Shown: piece by piece, positions 1-6,179 of the stretch
Layout: each line of letters opens with the position of its first letter
Position numbering within the stretch: the stretch's first letter is position 1
NCBI GenBank assembly: GCA_023443515.1
Contig: JAEZUC010000057.1
Span: 1-9,168, forward strand
DNA from: Bacillota bacterium
GTDB taxonomy: Bacteria > Bacillota > Clostridia > Acetivibrionales > DSM-1351
Direction of reading: 5' to 3'
Length of the DNA stretch: 9,168 nucleotides
Notes under the pieces: generated by a model
Databases searched by the model: none
The model's input: only the letters and a program-made list of their open reading frames with translations
Told to the model about the DNA's origin: nothing
Position numbers and translations under genes: made by a program

Positions 1-19
1 CCAACTGAGCTAATGGGTC
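1..19 (-). tRNA. tRNA 5' part, probably tRNA-Lys (cut by window edge)
   Basis: Only the first 19 bases of a tRNA on the minus strand are present: acceptor 5' strand GACCCAT, then TA, the D-stem GCTC and the start of the D-loop AGTTGG. It begins 3 nt downstream of the CCA end of tRNA-Gln, so the two are almost certainly processed from one transcript. The 5' sequence resembles Firmicute tRNA-Lys genes as I remember them. The anticodon lies outside the window, so the amino acid is an inference. Confidence 0.6.
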
Positions 20-22
20 AAA

Positions 23-99
23 TGGCTGGGATGGCTGGACTCGAACCAACGAAATGCCAGAGTCAAAGTCTGGTGCCTTACCGGCTTGGCTACATCCCA
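23..99 (-). tRNA. tRNA-Gln (anticodon TTG)
   Basis: A complete tRNA can be folded on the minus strand. The acceptor stem TGGGATG pairs with CATCCCA and is followed by discriminator G and an encoded CCA (23-25). The anticodon stem CCAGA/TCTGG encloses the loop CTTTGAC, giving anticodon TTG (glutamine, CAA/CAG codons). The T-arm carries GGTTCGAGTCC. The U at position 1 paired with A72 is typical of glutamine tRNAs. The gene lies downstream of prfC on the same strand but has its own consensus promoter at 118-146, and it is followed after 3 nt by another tRNA. Confidence 0.96.
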
Positions 100-117
100 A
101 CGTCAAGCGCAAAACCT

Positions 118-146
118 ATTATAAAGGGGTTTGCACTTTTTGTCAA
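118..146 (-). promoter_or_regulatory. Consensus housekeeping promoter for the tRNA-Gln/tRNA pair
   Basis: On the minus strand a perfect -35 box TTGACA (141-146) and a perfect -10 box TATAAT (118-123) are separated by 17 nt. The expected start near 111 leaves a leader of about 12 nt before the mature 5' end of tRNA-Gln at 99. A full-consensus sigma-70/SigA promoter is usual for stable RNA genes. It lies in the short gap after the prfC stop codon, so the tRNAs need not depend on prfC transcription. Confidence 0.88.
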
Positions 147-169
147 GCTTTATCGAACAAATTATTTTA

Positions 170-1789
170 TTATTTTTGAACTTTGAAATCTTGCGTTGCA
201 ATATCAATAAGTTTAAGGTCTTTGTTTCTTTCTTCTGCCATACGTATGGACCATTCGTTCTCGAAAAGAATGGAATTTCTTCCTTGCTTATCTTCAACAA
301 TAATCGATGTACTCGGCAAGTTTAATTTTCTGGGATCAAGACCTTCGTTTTCAATCCATCGGGCATGTCTAAACGGAAGATTCTGTACACGGAGAGTTAC
401 ACCGTATTCATTTTTCAGTCTGTATTCTAGAACTTCAAACTGCAAAGCACCTACAACACCTATAATCAAGGCTTCTATACCTATATCAATCTGTTTGAAT
501 ACCTGTATGGCACCTTCTTCGGACAGCTGGTCGATTCCCTTGATAAACTGCTTTCTCTTCATTGTGTCAGCAGGAGAAACCCTTGCGAAAAATTCAGCAG
601 GGAAGATAGGGATACCTTCAAACCTGACATTTCCATTTCCTTCATATAAAGTATCACCCAGATTAAAAATACCTGGATCAAACAAACCTATTATGTCACC
701 GGGATACGCTTCTTCTACTATTGTTCTCTCCTGAGCCATAAACTGCTGAGGCTGTGAAAGGCGGACATCCTTGCCGGCATTTACGTGTTTTACTGTCATA
801 CCTTTTGTAAATTTTCCTGAACATATTCTAATAAAAGCAAGCCTGTCCCTGTGAGTAGGGTTCATGTTTGCCTGAATCTTAAATATAAATCCGGAGAATT
901 TGTCACTTTCGGGGTCGATTTCACCATTTGAAGTTGCCTTGATTCCCGGTGAAGGAGCTAATTCCAGAAATGATTCAAGAAAGGGCTGAACACCGAAATT
1001 TGTCATGGCACTTCCAAAGAACATTGGAGTCAATTCTCCGCTACGGATTTTTTCCTTGTCAAACTCATCTCCCGCCATATCCAGCAACTCTATGTCTTCA
1101 CAAAGCTTGTCGTGGTAATGACTGCCTAAAAGGTCTGCAAATATCTTGTCATCAACTTTACCAACTGTAGACGATACCTGGGTTTGTCCATGTGCACCGC
1201 CGTCAAAAAGCTCTATTTGTGAAAGCTCTCTATTATATATACCTTTAAAATCACCCTCTGTACCTATTGGCCAATTCATTGGGTAGGAACGGATTCCCAG
1301 AACCTGTTCGATTTCTTCCATAAGCTCGAAGGGGTCTTTACTGGCACGGTCCATTTTGTTTACAAATGTAAAGATGGGAATACCCCTCATTTTACATACA
1401 TGAAAAAGTTTTATTGTCTGTGCTTCCACACCTTTTGCGCCGTCAATAAGCATGACTGCACTATCGGCTGCAACAAGAGTTCGGTAAGTATCCTCACTGA
1501 AGTCCTGGTGACCGGGTGTATCCAATATGTTTATGCAATAGTCGTTATATTCAAACTGCATTACACTGGAGGTAACGGATATTCCTCTTTGCTTTTCGAT
1601 CTCCATCCAGTCAGACACAGCGTATTTATTGGCTTTTCTTGCCTTGACGGAACCAGCAAGTCGGATAGCTCCTCCGTAAAGGAGCAGTTTCTCGGTCAAA
1701 GTGGTTTTTCCTGCGTCAGGGTGAGAAATAATAGCAAAAGTTTTTCTACGCGATACTTCTTTTTTTATTTCACTTTTTAAATCAGGCAT
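170..1789 (-). CDS. prfC: Peptide chain release factor 3 (RF3), translational GTPase
   Basis: RF3 is a cytoplasmic GTPase that speeds release of RF1/RF2 from the ribosome after peptide hydrolysis. The 539-residue protein has the usual length (E. coli RF3 is 529) and all the GTPase motifs: G1 HPDAGKTT (23-30), G2 around RGISVT (68-73), G3 DTPGH (90-94) and G4 NKMD (144-147). A glycine-rich segment near GSAMTNFGV is the likely G5 region. After the G domain come the translation-factor beta-barrel and the RF3 C-terminal domain, ending in an MAEERN segment. The ATG start is supported by GAGAGG at 1799-1804, 9 nt upstream, and by the promoter at 1829-1857. No intrinsic terminator is visible after the stop, so some transcripts may run into the tRNAs. 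The gene is divergent from the nucleoside kinase gene. There are no signs of damage. Confidence 0.96.
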   Translation of the reverse strand: MPDLKSEIKKEVSRRKTFAIISHPDAGKTTLTEKLLLYGGAIRLAGSVKARKANKYAVSDWMEIEKQRGISVTSSVMQFEYNDYCINILDTPGHQDFSEDTYRTLVAADSAVMLIDGAKGVEAQTIKLFHVCKMRGIPIFTFVNKMDRASKDPFELMEEIEQVLGIRSYPMNWPIGTEGDFKGIYNRELSQIELFDGGAHGQTQVSSTVGKVDDKIFADLLGSHYHDKLCEDIELLDMAGDEFDKEKIRSGELTPMFFGSAMTNFGVQPFLESFLELAPSPGIKATSNGEIDPESDKFSGFIFKIQANMNPTHRDRLAFIRICSGKFTKGMTVKHVNAGKDVRLSQPQQFMAQERTIVEEAYPGDIIGLFDPGIFNLGDTLYEGNGNVRFEGIPIFPAEFFARVSPADTMKRKQFIKGIDQLSEEGAIQVFKQIDIGIEALIIGVVGALQFEVLEYRLKNEYGVTLRVQNLPFRHARWIENEGLDPRKLNLPSTSIIVEDKQGRNSILFENEWSIRMAEERNKDLKLIDIATQDFKVQK

Positions 1790-1828
1790 CTTTTATAACC
1801 TCTCGAATTCTATTTATAACCACGTTTC

Positions 1829-1857
1829 ATTGTATATTATAGCCATGATACTGTCAA
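1829..1857 (-). promoter_or_regulatory. prfC promoter
   Basis: On the minus strand TTGACA (1852-1857) is followed after 17 nt by TACAAT (1829-1834), matching 6/6 and 5/6 of the SigA consensus. The predicted start near 1822 gives a leader of about 33 nt containing the GAGAGG ribosome-binding site. An alternative TATAAT is present in the same stretch but is only 10 nt from the -35 box, which is too close. Confidence 0.8.
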
Positions 1858-1954
1858 ATAGTAATGATTACTTTAATTTTCGCTGGTATGCCTAAATATG
1901 AAGTTTAAAAATTTGTAAAAGGCTCTTACAATGTTACATATGTTGTGTTAAAAT

Positions 1955-1983
1955 TTACCAAAGATAACATAACGCATTATAAT
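1955..1983 (+). promoter_or_regulatory. Probable promoter of the nucleoside kinase cluster
   Basis: TTACCA (1955-1960, 4/6 match) and a perfect TATAAT (1978-1983) are 17 nt apart, predicting a start near 1990 and a leader of about 85 nt. A second TATAAT at 2020-2025 lacks a good -35 box but could serve as an alternative start nearer the gene. The -35 box lies in the loop of an imperfect inverted repeat (GTTGTGTTA at 1942-1950 with TAACATAAC at 1966-1974). The whole divergent region 1805-2074 shows no coding sequence beyond these signals. Confidence 0.6.
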
Positions 1984-2074
1984 TATGTGAAAGGGTATTT
2001 AAAAACTTTTATAGAATAGTATAATTAGGTAAATGTTATATAAAGTTATATATAAAAGCATTCGGAGGTTTTGG

Positions 2075-3733
2075 ATGAGCAATAGTCAAATATTTGTTAC
2101 TATAAACAATCAAAGGTATGAATTGGAGGATAATGTTACTTTGCTGGAGCTCAGTGAACGCTTTGCAAAGGAATACGTATCAACCATTGTTGCAGCAAGA
2201 GTTAATAATGATATAAAGGAACTCAGCTTCAGAATAAAAGAAAATGCTGAAATAGGTTTTATAGATGTAACCGACGAAGACGGCATGAGGATTTACAGAA
2301 GAAGCTTGTATTTTATATTTATTATGGCAGTTCATGATGTTTTTCCGGATAGAAAAGCAGTGATAAGCCATCCTATGAGTAACGGCGTTTACTGTGAAAT
2401 AAACGGTAAGGATGAGCTTACTGAGGATGATATAGAGCTGGTTCTGAAAAGAATGAGGGAGATAGTTTGCCAAAAAATACCCTTTGAAAAAAAGGAGATT
2501 TCAACAGAATATGCAAGGAAACTGTACAAGGACAGCGGGAAGCTTGACAAGTATGAAGTGCTGGAACACAGGCAGAAGCCCTATGTGACTTTTTACAATT
2601 GTGGAGGTTATGAGGACTACTATTATGGGTACATGGTACCTGACACGGGGTATATTAACTGTTTTGCACTAAAATTCCACAAACCCGGTGTAGTTATTCA
2701 GTTTCCGTCAAAAACAGAACCTTGCAAGCTTCAACCTTTTACTGAACAGAAAAAACTTTTCAATGTATTTATTGAATACAAAAAATGGGTCAGAATATTA
2801 GGGGTTGAAAACATTGGATCTCTTAATGAAATTGTAATGAACGGCGAAATAGGAGACTTAATCAGAGTAAACGAAGCACTGCATGAGAAAAAGATTGCGC
2901 AGATAGCAGACAAAATTACCAATCATGAAGAAGAAAAAAGAATTGTACTTATATCAGGCCCGTCATCATCAGGTAAAACTACATTTGCCAACAGACTGGG
3001 TATTCAGTTGAGGGTTAATGGTTTCATACCAAAAACTATTTCTCTTGATAACTATTTTGTAAACAGGGACAGAACTCCTATAGATGATGATGGGGAATTT
3101 GATTATGAAGCACTTGAAGCTATTGATATCGAGTTGTTTAATGAACATCTCTCCCTATTGCTAAAGGGGAGTGAAGTCGAAATACCTCTTTATAATTTCG
3201 GGACAGGTTCAAGGGAATCTGTGGGTAAAAAAATGGTTATGAGGGATAATAATATCCTTGTAATAGAAGGAATACACGGCCTGAATGACAAACTTACGGA
3301 AGCCGTGTCCTGTGAAGATAAATACAAAATCTATGTTAGTGCACTAACGTCTATAAATATAGATGACCATAACAGGATACCGTCTACTGATACCAGAATC
3401 TTAAGAAGAATTGTAAGAGATAACCAGTTCAGAGGGTGTTCTGCAATTAATACAATAAACAGGTGGCCTTCTGTGCGAAGGGGTGAGGAAAAAAACATAT
3501 TCCCGTTCCAGGAGAATGCGGACATTATGTTTAATTCCTCCCTTGTATACGAGCTGTGCCTTTTAAAAGTATATGCAGAGCCTTTGTTGCTTAAACTGGG
3601 GCCTGATAATGAAAGGTATTCTGAAGTAAAAAGGCTAATAGAGTTTTTAAGCTACTTCCTGCCGATAGATGCAAAAGATGTTCCCAATAATTCAATTGTA
3701 AAAGAGTTTATTGGAGGAAGCTGCTTCTTTTAG
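2075..3733 (+). CDS. TGS-domain nucleoside (uridine-kinase-like) kinase
   Basis: This predicted cytoplasmic P-loop kinase probably phosphorylates a nucleoside with a nucleotide triphosphate, as uridine kinases do; the substrate is not proven. I chose the ATG at 2075 (552 residues) because GGAGG at 2064-2068 sits 6 nt upstream; an upstream ATG at 2033 has no such site. Domains in order: a TGS domain (about 4-66), then a region like the second additional domain of threonyl-tRNA synthetase (about 75-235, with FPDRKAVISHPMSNGVYCEI at 90-109), then the kinase (about 285-500). The kinase has Walker A GPSSSGKT (295-302), a DNYF segment (325-328) in the place of the uridine-kinase substrate loop, and a hydrophobic strand ILVIEGIHGLN (394-404). 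The HxxxH of ThrRS editing sites is not kept, so tRNA editing is unlikely. Similar TGS-kinase fusions are known in Thermotoga, spirochaetes and clostridia. It is the first gene of a probable three-gene cluster. Confidence 0.88.
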   Translation: MSNSQIFVTINNQRYELEDNVTLLELSERFAKEYVSTIVAARVNNDIKELSFRIKENAEIGFIDVTDEDGMRIYRRSLYFIFIMAVHDVFPDRKAVISHPMSNGVYCEINGKDELTEDDIELVLKRMREIVCQKIPFEKKEISTEYARKLYKDSGKLDKYEVLEHRQKPYVTFYNCGGYEDYYYGYMVPDTGYINCFALKFHKPGVVIQFPSKTEPCKLQPFTEQKKLFNVFIEYKKWVRILGVENIGSLNEIVMNGEIGDLIRVNEALHEKKIAQIADKITNHEEEKRIVLISGPSSSGKTTFANRLGIQLRVNGFIPKTISLDNYFVNRDRTPIDDDGEFDYEALEAIDIELFNEHLSLLLKGSEVEIPLYNFGTGSRESVGKKMVMRDNNILVIEGIHGLNDKLTEAVSCEDKYKIYVSALTSINIDDHNRIPSTDTRILRRIVRDNQFRGCSAINTINRWPSVRRGEEKNIFPFQENADIMFNSSLVYELCLLKVYAEPLLLKLGPDNERYSEVKRLIEFLSYFLPIDAKDVPNNSIVKEFIGGSCFF

Positions 3734-3754
3734 TCTCCAAAAGCTAATCTTACT

Positions 3755-3802
3755 GCTGTTCTGCTGAAAATGGACATGCTTATCCCTGTACGGCAGAGCA
3801 GC
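3755..3802 (+). other. Intergenic RNA hairpin between kinase and DRTGG genes
   Basis: GCTGTTCTGCTG (3755-3766) pairs with CGGCAGAGCAGC (3791-3802) over 12 positions, including two G-U pairs, around a 24-nt loop. No T-run follows, so it does not look like an intrinsic terminator. It could be a processing or stability element separating the kinase message from the downstream DRTGG/TrmH messages, or part of an unrecognised leader. I recognise no known riboswitch class. Confidence 0.45.
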
Positions 3803-3846
3803 CTTGCAGGTTGGTTCTTCCAAAGCACGGTATTAACGGAGGATAT

Positions 3847-4170
3847 ATGACATTAGAGAGCTTATTACAAAAAATAGACGGCAATGTGCTAACAGACAAC
3901 TTGGAAGATATTACTATTGAAAACATTTACATATGCGACTTATTAAGCTGGGTTATGTCCCATGCGAAAAAAGGTGATGCATGGATCACTGTATTGACAA
4001 ATGTGAATGTTCCTGCAGTAGCACTTCTCACCGAAGTTGCATGTGTTATTATCCCGGAAGGGATTCCCGTAGAGGAGCTGACACTAAAAAAAGCCAAGGA
4101 AAACGGAATTCTTATGATAGGCACGCAATATAATGCTTTTGATGTTTGTAAAAAGTTTCTAAACAAATAG
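3847..4170 (+). CDS. Small DRTGG-fold protein
   Basis: A 107-residue soluble protein that looks like the stand-alone DRTGG-domain proteins common in clostridia. The fold is recognised from the pattern of a short helix-strand start, a central ICDLLSWVMSHAKKGDAWITVLTNVNVPAVA segment, and a C-terminal half alternating strands (ACVIIPEG, GILMIGT) with helices. DRTGG domains also occur next to CBS domains and in phosphotransacetylase-like proteins, and are thought to be ligand-binding or regulatory; no enzymatic motif is visible here. The start at 3847 follows GGAGG at 3838-3842. An in-frame ATG at 3811 lacks a good site. It lies 113 nt after the kinase and 30 nt before the trmH-type gene. In many clostridia such proteins sit beside anti-sigma, PHP-domain or hydrogenase-linked genes, but none is nearby here. 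Confidence 0.72.
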   Translation: MTLESLLQKIDGNVLTDNLEDITIENIYICDLLSWVMSHAKKGDAWITVLTNVNVPAVALLTEVACVIIPEGIPVEELTLKKAKENGILMIGTQYNAFDVCKKFLNK

Positions 4171-4200
4171 TTGTTACAATTTTCGGAGGAATAAACATAT

Positions 4201-4998
4201 ATGAATTACATACAAAGTAGTCAGAATTCAACTTTAAAGGAAATTAAGTCCCTGCACCTGAAAAAAAACAGAGATGCCCTGGGCTTATATTTTGTAGAGG
4301 GAATACGTTTTGTCAGTGATGCTATTGACAATAAACAGGTTATATCAAAAGTAATAATTTCGGAGAAGCTGGAAGGCCTTAACGGAGGTAGTGAACTGAT
4401 AGAAAAGGTTAAAGCTGTCTGCAGAGACATAAGTCTTGTTCCTGATAAACTATTTAAAGATGTTTCTGACACCCAAACTCCTCAAGGTATTCTTGCAGTT
4501 CTTAAAAAGAATCAATACGATTTTGAAAAGGTTATCGTGGAAGGCAATTCTGTGGTAATATTGGATTGCCTACAAGATCCCGGTAACGCAGGGACTATTA
4601 TTAGAACTGCAGATGCCGCGGGAATTTCAGCAGTACTTATGTCAAAAGGCTGCGTTGATCTTTATTCTCCAAAAGTTCTCAGATCTACAATGGGTTCTGT
4701 TTTTCATATCCCGATATTTGAAGGACTCAATATTACAGAAACTATCCAAGTACTTAAACAAAAGGGCTACAAGGTAATAGCCTCTCATTTATCAGGAAAG
4801 AACAACTATTTTCAGGAGGATTTGACAGGCCGGAGTGCCATTATTGTAGGTAACGAGGCAAACGGAATTTCTGATGAAACAGCCCAAATGGCGGACAGCC
4901 TCGTAAAAATTCCCATGCCGGGCAAGGCTGAATCACTAAATGCTTCTATTGCAGCTTCTATAATGATATATGAAATAGTAAGACAGCAAGTTGTGTAA
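4201..4998 (+). CDS. TrmH/SpoU-family RNA 2'-O-ribose methyltransferase
   Basis: A predicted SAM-dependent SPOUT methyltransferase that puts a 2'-O-methyl group on a ribose in rRNA or tRNA. The N-terminal part (about 1-105) is the L30e-like substrate-binding domain with the typical GLYFVEGIRFVSDAI segment. The catalytic SpoU domain follows with its three knot motifs: motif 1 LDCLQDPGNAGTIIRTADA (121-139, N129 and R135), motif 2 IIVGNEANGIS (214-224, E219) and motif 3 IPMPGKAESLNASIAASI (237-254, N247). The length of 265 residues is normal for the RlmB/TrmH-like group. The exact target nucleotide cannot be read from the sequence. GGAGG at 4185-4189 lies 11 nt before the ATG, slightly long. It probably shares a transcript with the two genes upstream. 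No clear terminator separates it from the lacI promoter that begins 17 nt after its stop. Confidence 0.92.
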   Translation: MNYIQSSQNSTLKEIKSLHLKKNRDALGLYFVEGIRFVSDAIDNKQVISKVIISEKLEGLNGGSELIEKVKAVCRDISLVPDKLFKDVSDTQTPQGILAVLKKNQYDFEKVIVEGNSVVILDCLQDPGNAGTIIRTADAAGISAVLMSKGCVDLYSPKVLRSTMGSVFHIPIFEGLNITETIQVLKQKGYKVIASHLSGKNNYFQEDLTGRSAIIVGNEANGISDETAQMADSLVKIPMPGKAESLNASIAASIMIYEIVRQQVV

Positions 4999-5015
4999 AA
5001 TCGTTACAAATTTCC

Positions 5016-5044
5016 TTGAATAAATAATAAATTGCATATATAAT
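5016..5044 (+). promoter_or_regulatory. Promoter of the lacI-family gene
   Basis: TTGAAT (5016-5021, 4/6) and a perfect TATAAT (5039-5044) are 17 nt apart. The predicted transcription start at about 5051-5052 coincides with the left edge of the operator palindrome, a position where a bound repressor would block initiation. Confidence 0.75.
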
Positions 5045-5051
5045 ATTCTTG

Positions 5052-5067
5052 TTGGGAACGTTCCCAA
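5052..5067 (+). promoter_or_regulatory. LacI-family operator O1 (autoregulatory)
   Basis: TTGGGAACGTTCCCAA is a perfect 16-bp palindrome with the central CG step typical of LacI-family operators. It starts at the predicted +1 of the lacI-family gene and ends 11 nt before its Shine-Dalgarno. The inner 14 bp recur exactly upstream of the GH94 gene (6145-6158). The shared site strongly suggests that the encoded repressor binds both; binding itself is inferred. Confidence 0.88.
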
Positions 5068-5078
5068 TTTCTTTATAT

Positions 5079-5083
5079 GGAGG
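5079..5083 (+). promoter_or_regulatory. Ribosome-binding site that sets a TTG start for the lacI-family gene
   Basis: GGAGG at 5079-5083 is followed after 5 nt by TTG at 5089. The only in-frame ATG nearby (5077) overlaps this GGAGG and has no other purine-rich site upstream. Starting at TTG gives MNNIFDIARMAGVS, the usual distance from start to the LacI-family helix-turn-helix. TTG is therefore the better start. Confidence 0.75.
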
Positions 5084-5088
5084 ATATA

Positions 5089-6102
5089 TTGAACAATATT
5101 TTTGATATAGCGAGAATGGCAGGAGTATCAAAGACGACAGTTTCCAGAGTAATAAACAACCAGCCAGGAGTGAGGGAGGAAACCCGTGTAAAGGTACAGG
5201 AAGCCATAAAAAAGCTTAATTACATTCCAAATCATGCTGCAAGAAGTCTTGTTTCAAGAAAATCCGGAGTGATTGGTGTTGTTTTAAATGAGTTTAATGC
5301 TTCTGTATATCTCAAACTTGCAAATTATCTGGAAAAATATGCTGCAATATATAACTACAATGTAGTTTTTTGTAGCTCAAATGAAAATTATGAGTCAAAA
5401 TCCAGATATGTTCAATATTTCACTGGAGGTGCGGCAGACGGGCTTATACTTTTTGGAAGCGACACAAGAGACAGAGAGTTGGTTAAAAAAGTTCTTAAAA
5501 CAGGTTTTCCATTAGTATTGATAGAGAATTACTTTAATAACATAAAGGTAAATGATGTAATAGTTGACAACTTCTCGGGAGCAGTAAATGCCGTCAACTA
5601 TTTGGCTAAGCTGGGACATCGTAAAATCGCACACATTACCGGAAATATAAACCACAAAGTCGCATTAGAAAGACTTAACGGTTATATAAAAGCCTTAAAT
5701 GAAAACAATATAACCTACAACAAGGAATACGTCATACTTACAGACTCAGGCGAGCAAAGCGGATACAAATCTGTAGAAAAGTTGCTAAAATTAAAGGAAC
5801 CCCCCACTGCCATATTTACTTTTAACGATATGCAAGGCTATGAGGTAATCCAAAGGGCAGCTGAGTTGGGAATGGGTGTTCCGCAGGATTTATCAGTGGT
5901 TGGTTTTGACAATATTTACGATATACTCAGGTTCATACCGTCAAATATACGGTTAACTTCCATGAAACAGCCCATGGACAAAGTTGCTGAGGCCGCGATA
6001 CGTTTAATGATGACAAATATTAACGATATTAATGCAAAGCCTCAGATTATTTCATTTGAAACGGAAATATTTCATGGTACTTCTTGCTGTGAAAAGAAAT
6101 AG
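5089..6102 (+). CDS. LacI-family transcriptional repressor
   Basis: A cytoplasmic DNA-binding protein of 337 residues, full length for the family. The N-terminal helix-turn-helix is IFDIARMAGVSKTTVSRVIN (4-23), followed by the hinge YIPNHAARSLVSRKSGVIG (45-63); Leu54 corresponds to the minor-groove leucine of LacI/PurR. The rest is a periplasmic-binding-protein-like sensor core: GVIGVVLNEFNASVY, a DGLILFGSD segment, VNDVIVDNFSGAVNAVNYLAKLGHRKIAHI, and a C-terminal AIFTFNDMQGYEVIQRAAELGMGVPQDLSVVGFDN block. The start is TTG at 5089, set by GGAGG at 5079; an ATG at 5077 would add four residues. The gene carries a palindromic operator at its own promoter and the same operator precedes the GH94 gene 77 nt downstream. 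It is thus most likely an autorepressed, sugar-responsive local regulator. The effector is unknown; a cello- or related oligosaccharide is the leading guess from context. Confidence 0.94.
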   Translation: MNNIFDIARMAGVSKTTVSRVINNQPGVREETRVKVQEAIKKLNYIPNHAARSLVSRKSGVIGVVLNEFNASVYLKLANYLEKYAAIYNYNVVFCSSNENYESKSRYVQYFTGGAADGLILFGSDTRDRELVKKVLKTGFPLVLIENYFNNIKVNDVIVDNFSGAVNAVNYLAKLGHRKIAHITGNINHKVALERLNGYIKALNENNITYNKEYVILTDSGEQSGYKSVEKLLKLKEPPTAIFTFNDMQGYEVIQRAAELGMGVPQDLSVVGFDNIYDILRFIPSNIRLTSMKQPMDKVAEAAIRLMMTNINDINAKPQIISFETEIFHGTSCCEKK

Positions 6103-6103
6103 C

Positions 6104-6133
6104 TTGGTAAAAGCTTCAATAAAATAATATATT
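6104..6133 (+). promoter_or_regulatory. Possible promoter of the GH94 gene
   Basis: TTGGTA (6104-6109, 4/6) and TATATT (6128-6133, 5/6) are 18 nt apart, predicting a start near 6140, with the operator at about +5 to +18. An alternative -10 (TAAAAT, 6140-6145) overlaps the operator but lacks a well-spaced -35. No terminator separates this region from the lacI-family gene, so read-through is also possible. Confidence 0.45.
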
Positions 6134-6144
6134 TAAGCATAAAA

Positions 6145-6158
6145 TGGGAACGTTCCCA
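6145..6158 (+). promoter_or_regulatory. LacI-family operator O2 upstream of the GH94 gene
   Basis: TGGGAACGTTCCCA is a perfect 14-bp palindrome identical to the core of the operator at 5052-5067. It lies between the candidate promoter and the GAGGAGG ribosome-binding site (6168-6174), placed to block initiation or elongation. It fits a CcpA cre box poorly (mismatches flanking the central CG), so the local repressor is the better candidate. Confidence 0.88.
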
Positions 6159-6179
6159 CTATATGCAGAGGAGGTAAAT

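Noticed and set aside
1..99. tRNA locus as an attachment site for an integrated element
   Set aside because: No integrase gene and no repeat of a tRNA 3' end were seen in the window; the flanking genes are core genes.
183..734. Long plus-strand open frames antisense to prfC (183-734, 949-1170, 1400-1780)
   Set aside because: They mirror the codon structure of prfC, have no ribosome-binding sites and encode no recognisable protein.
3770..3850. A 26-codon frame starting at ATG 3770 whose TGA overlaps the DRTGG start (ATGA), resembling a coupled leader peptide
   Set aside because: No ribosome-binding site precedes it, its start lies in the hairpin loop, and its sequence shows no codon pattern or repeat typical of a regulatory leader peptide. 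The overlap may be chance.
6101..6116. AGCTT/AAGCT hairpin between the lacI-family and GH94 genes as a terminator
   Set aside because: The stem is only 5 bp with two G-C pairs and no T-run follows.
6145..6158. Reading the palindrome as a CcpA cre site
   Set aside because: The TG...CG...CA skeleton is shared, but the positions after the central CG are C-rich where cre needs A or T, and the exact duplicate at the lacI-family promoter fits local regulation better.
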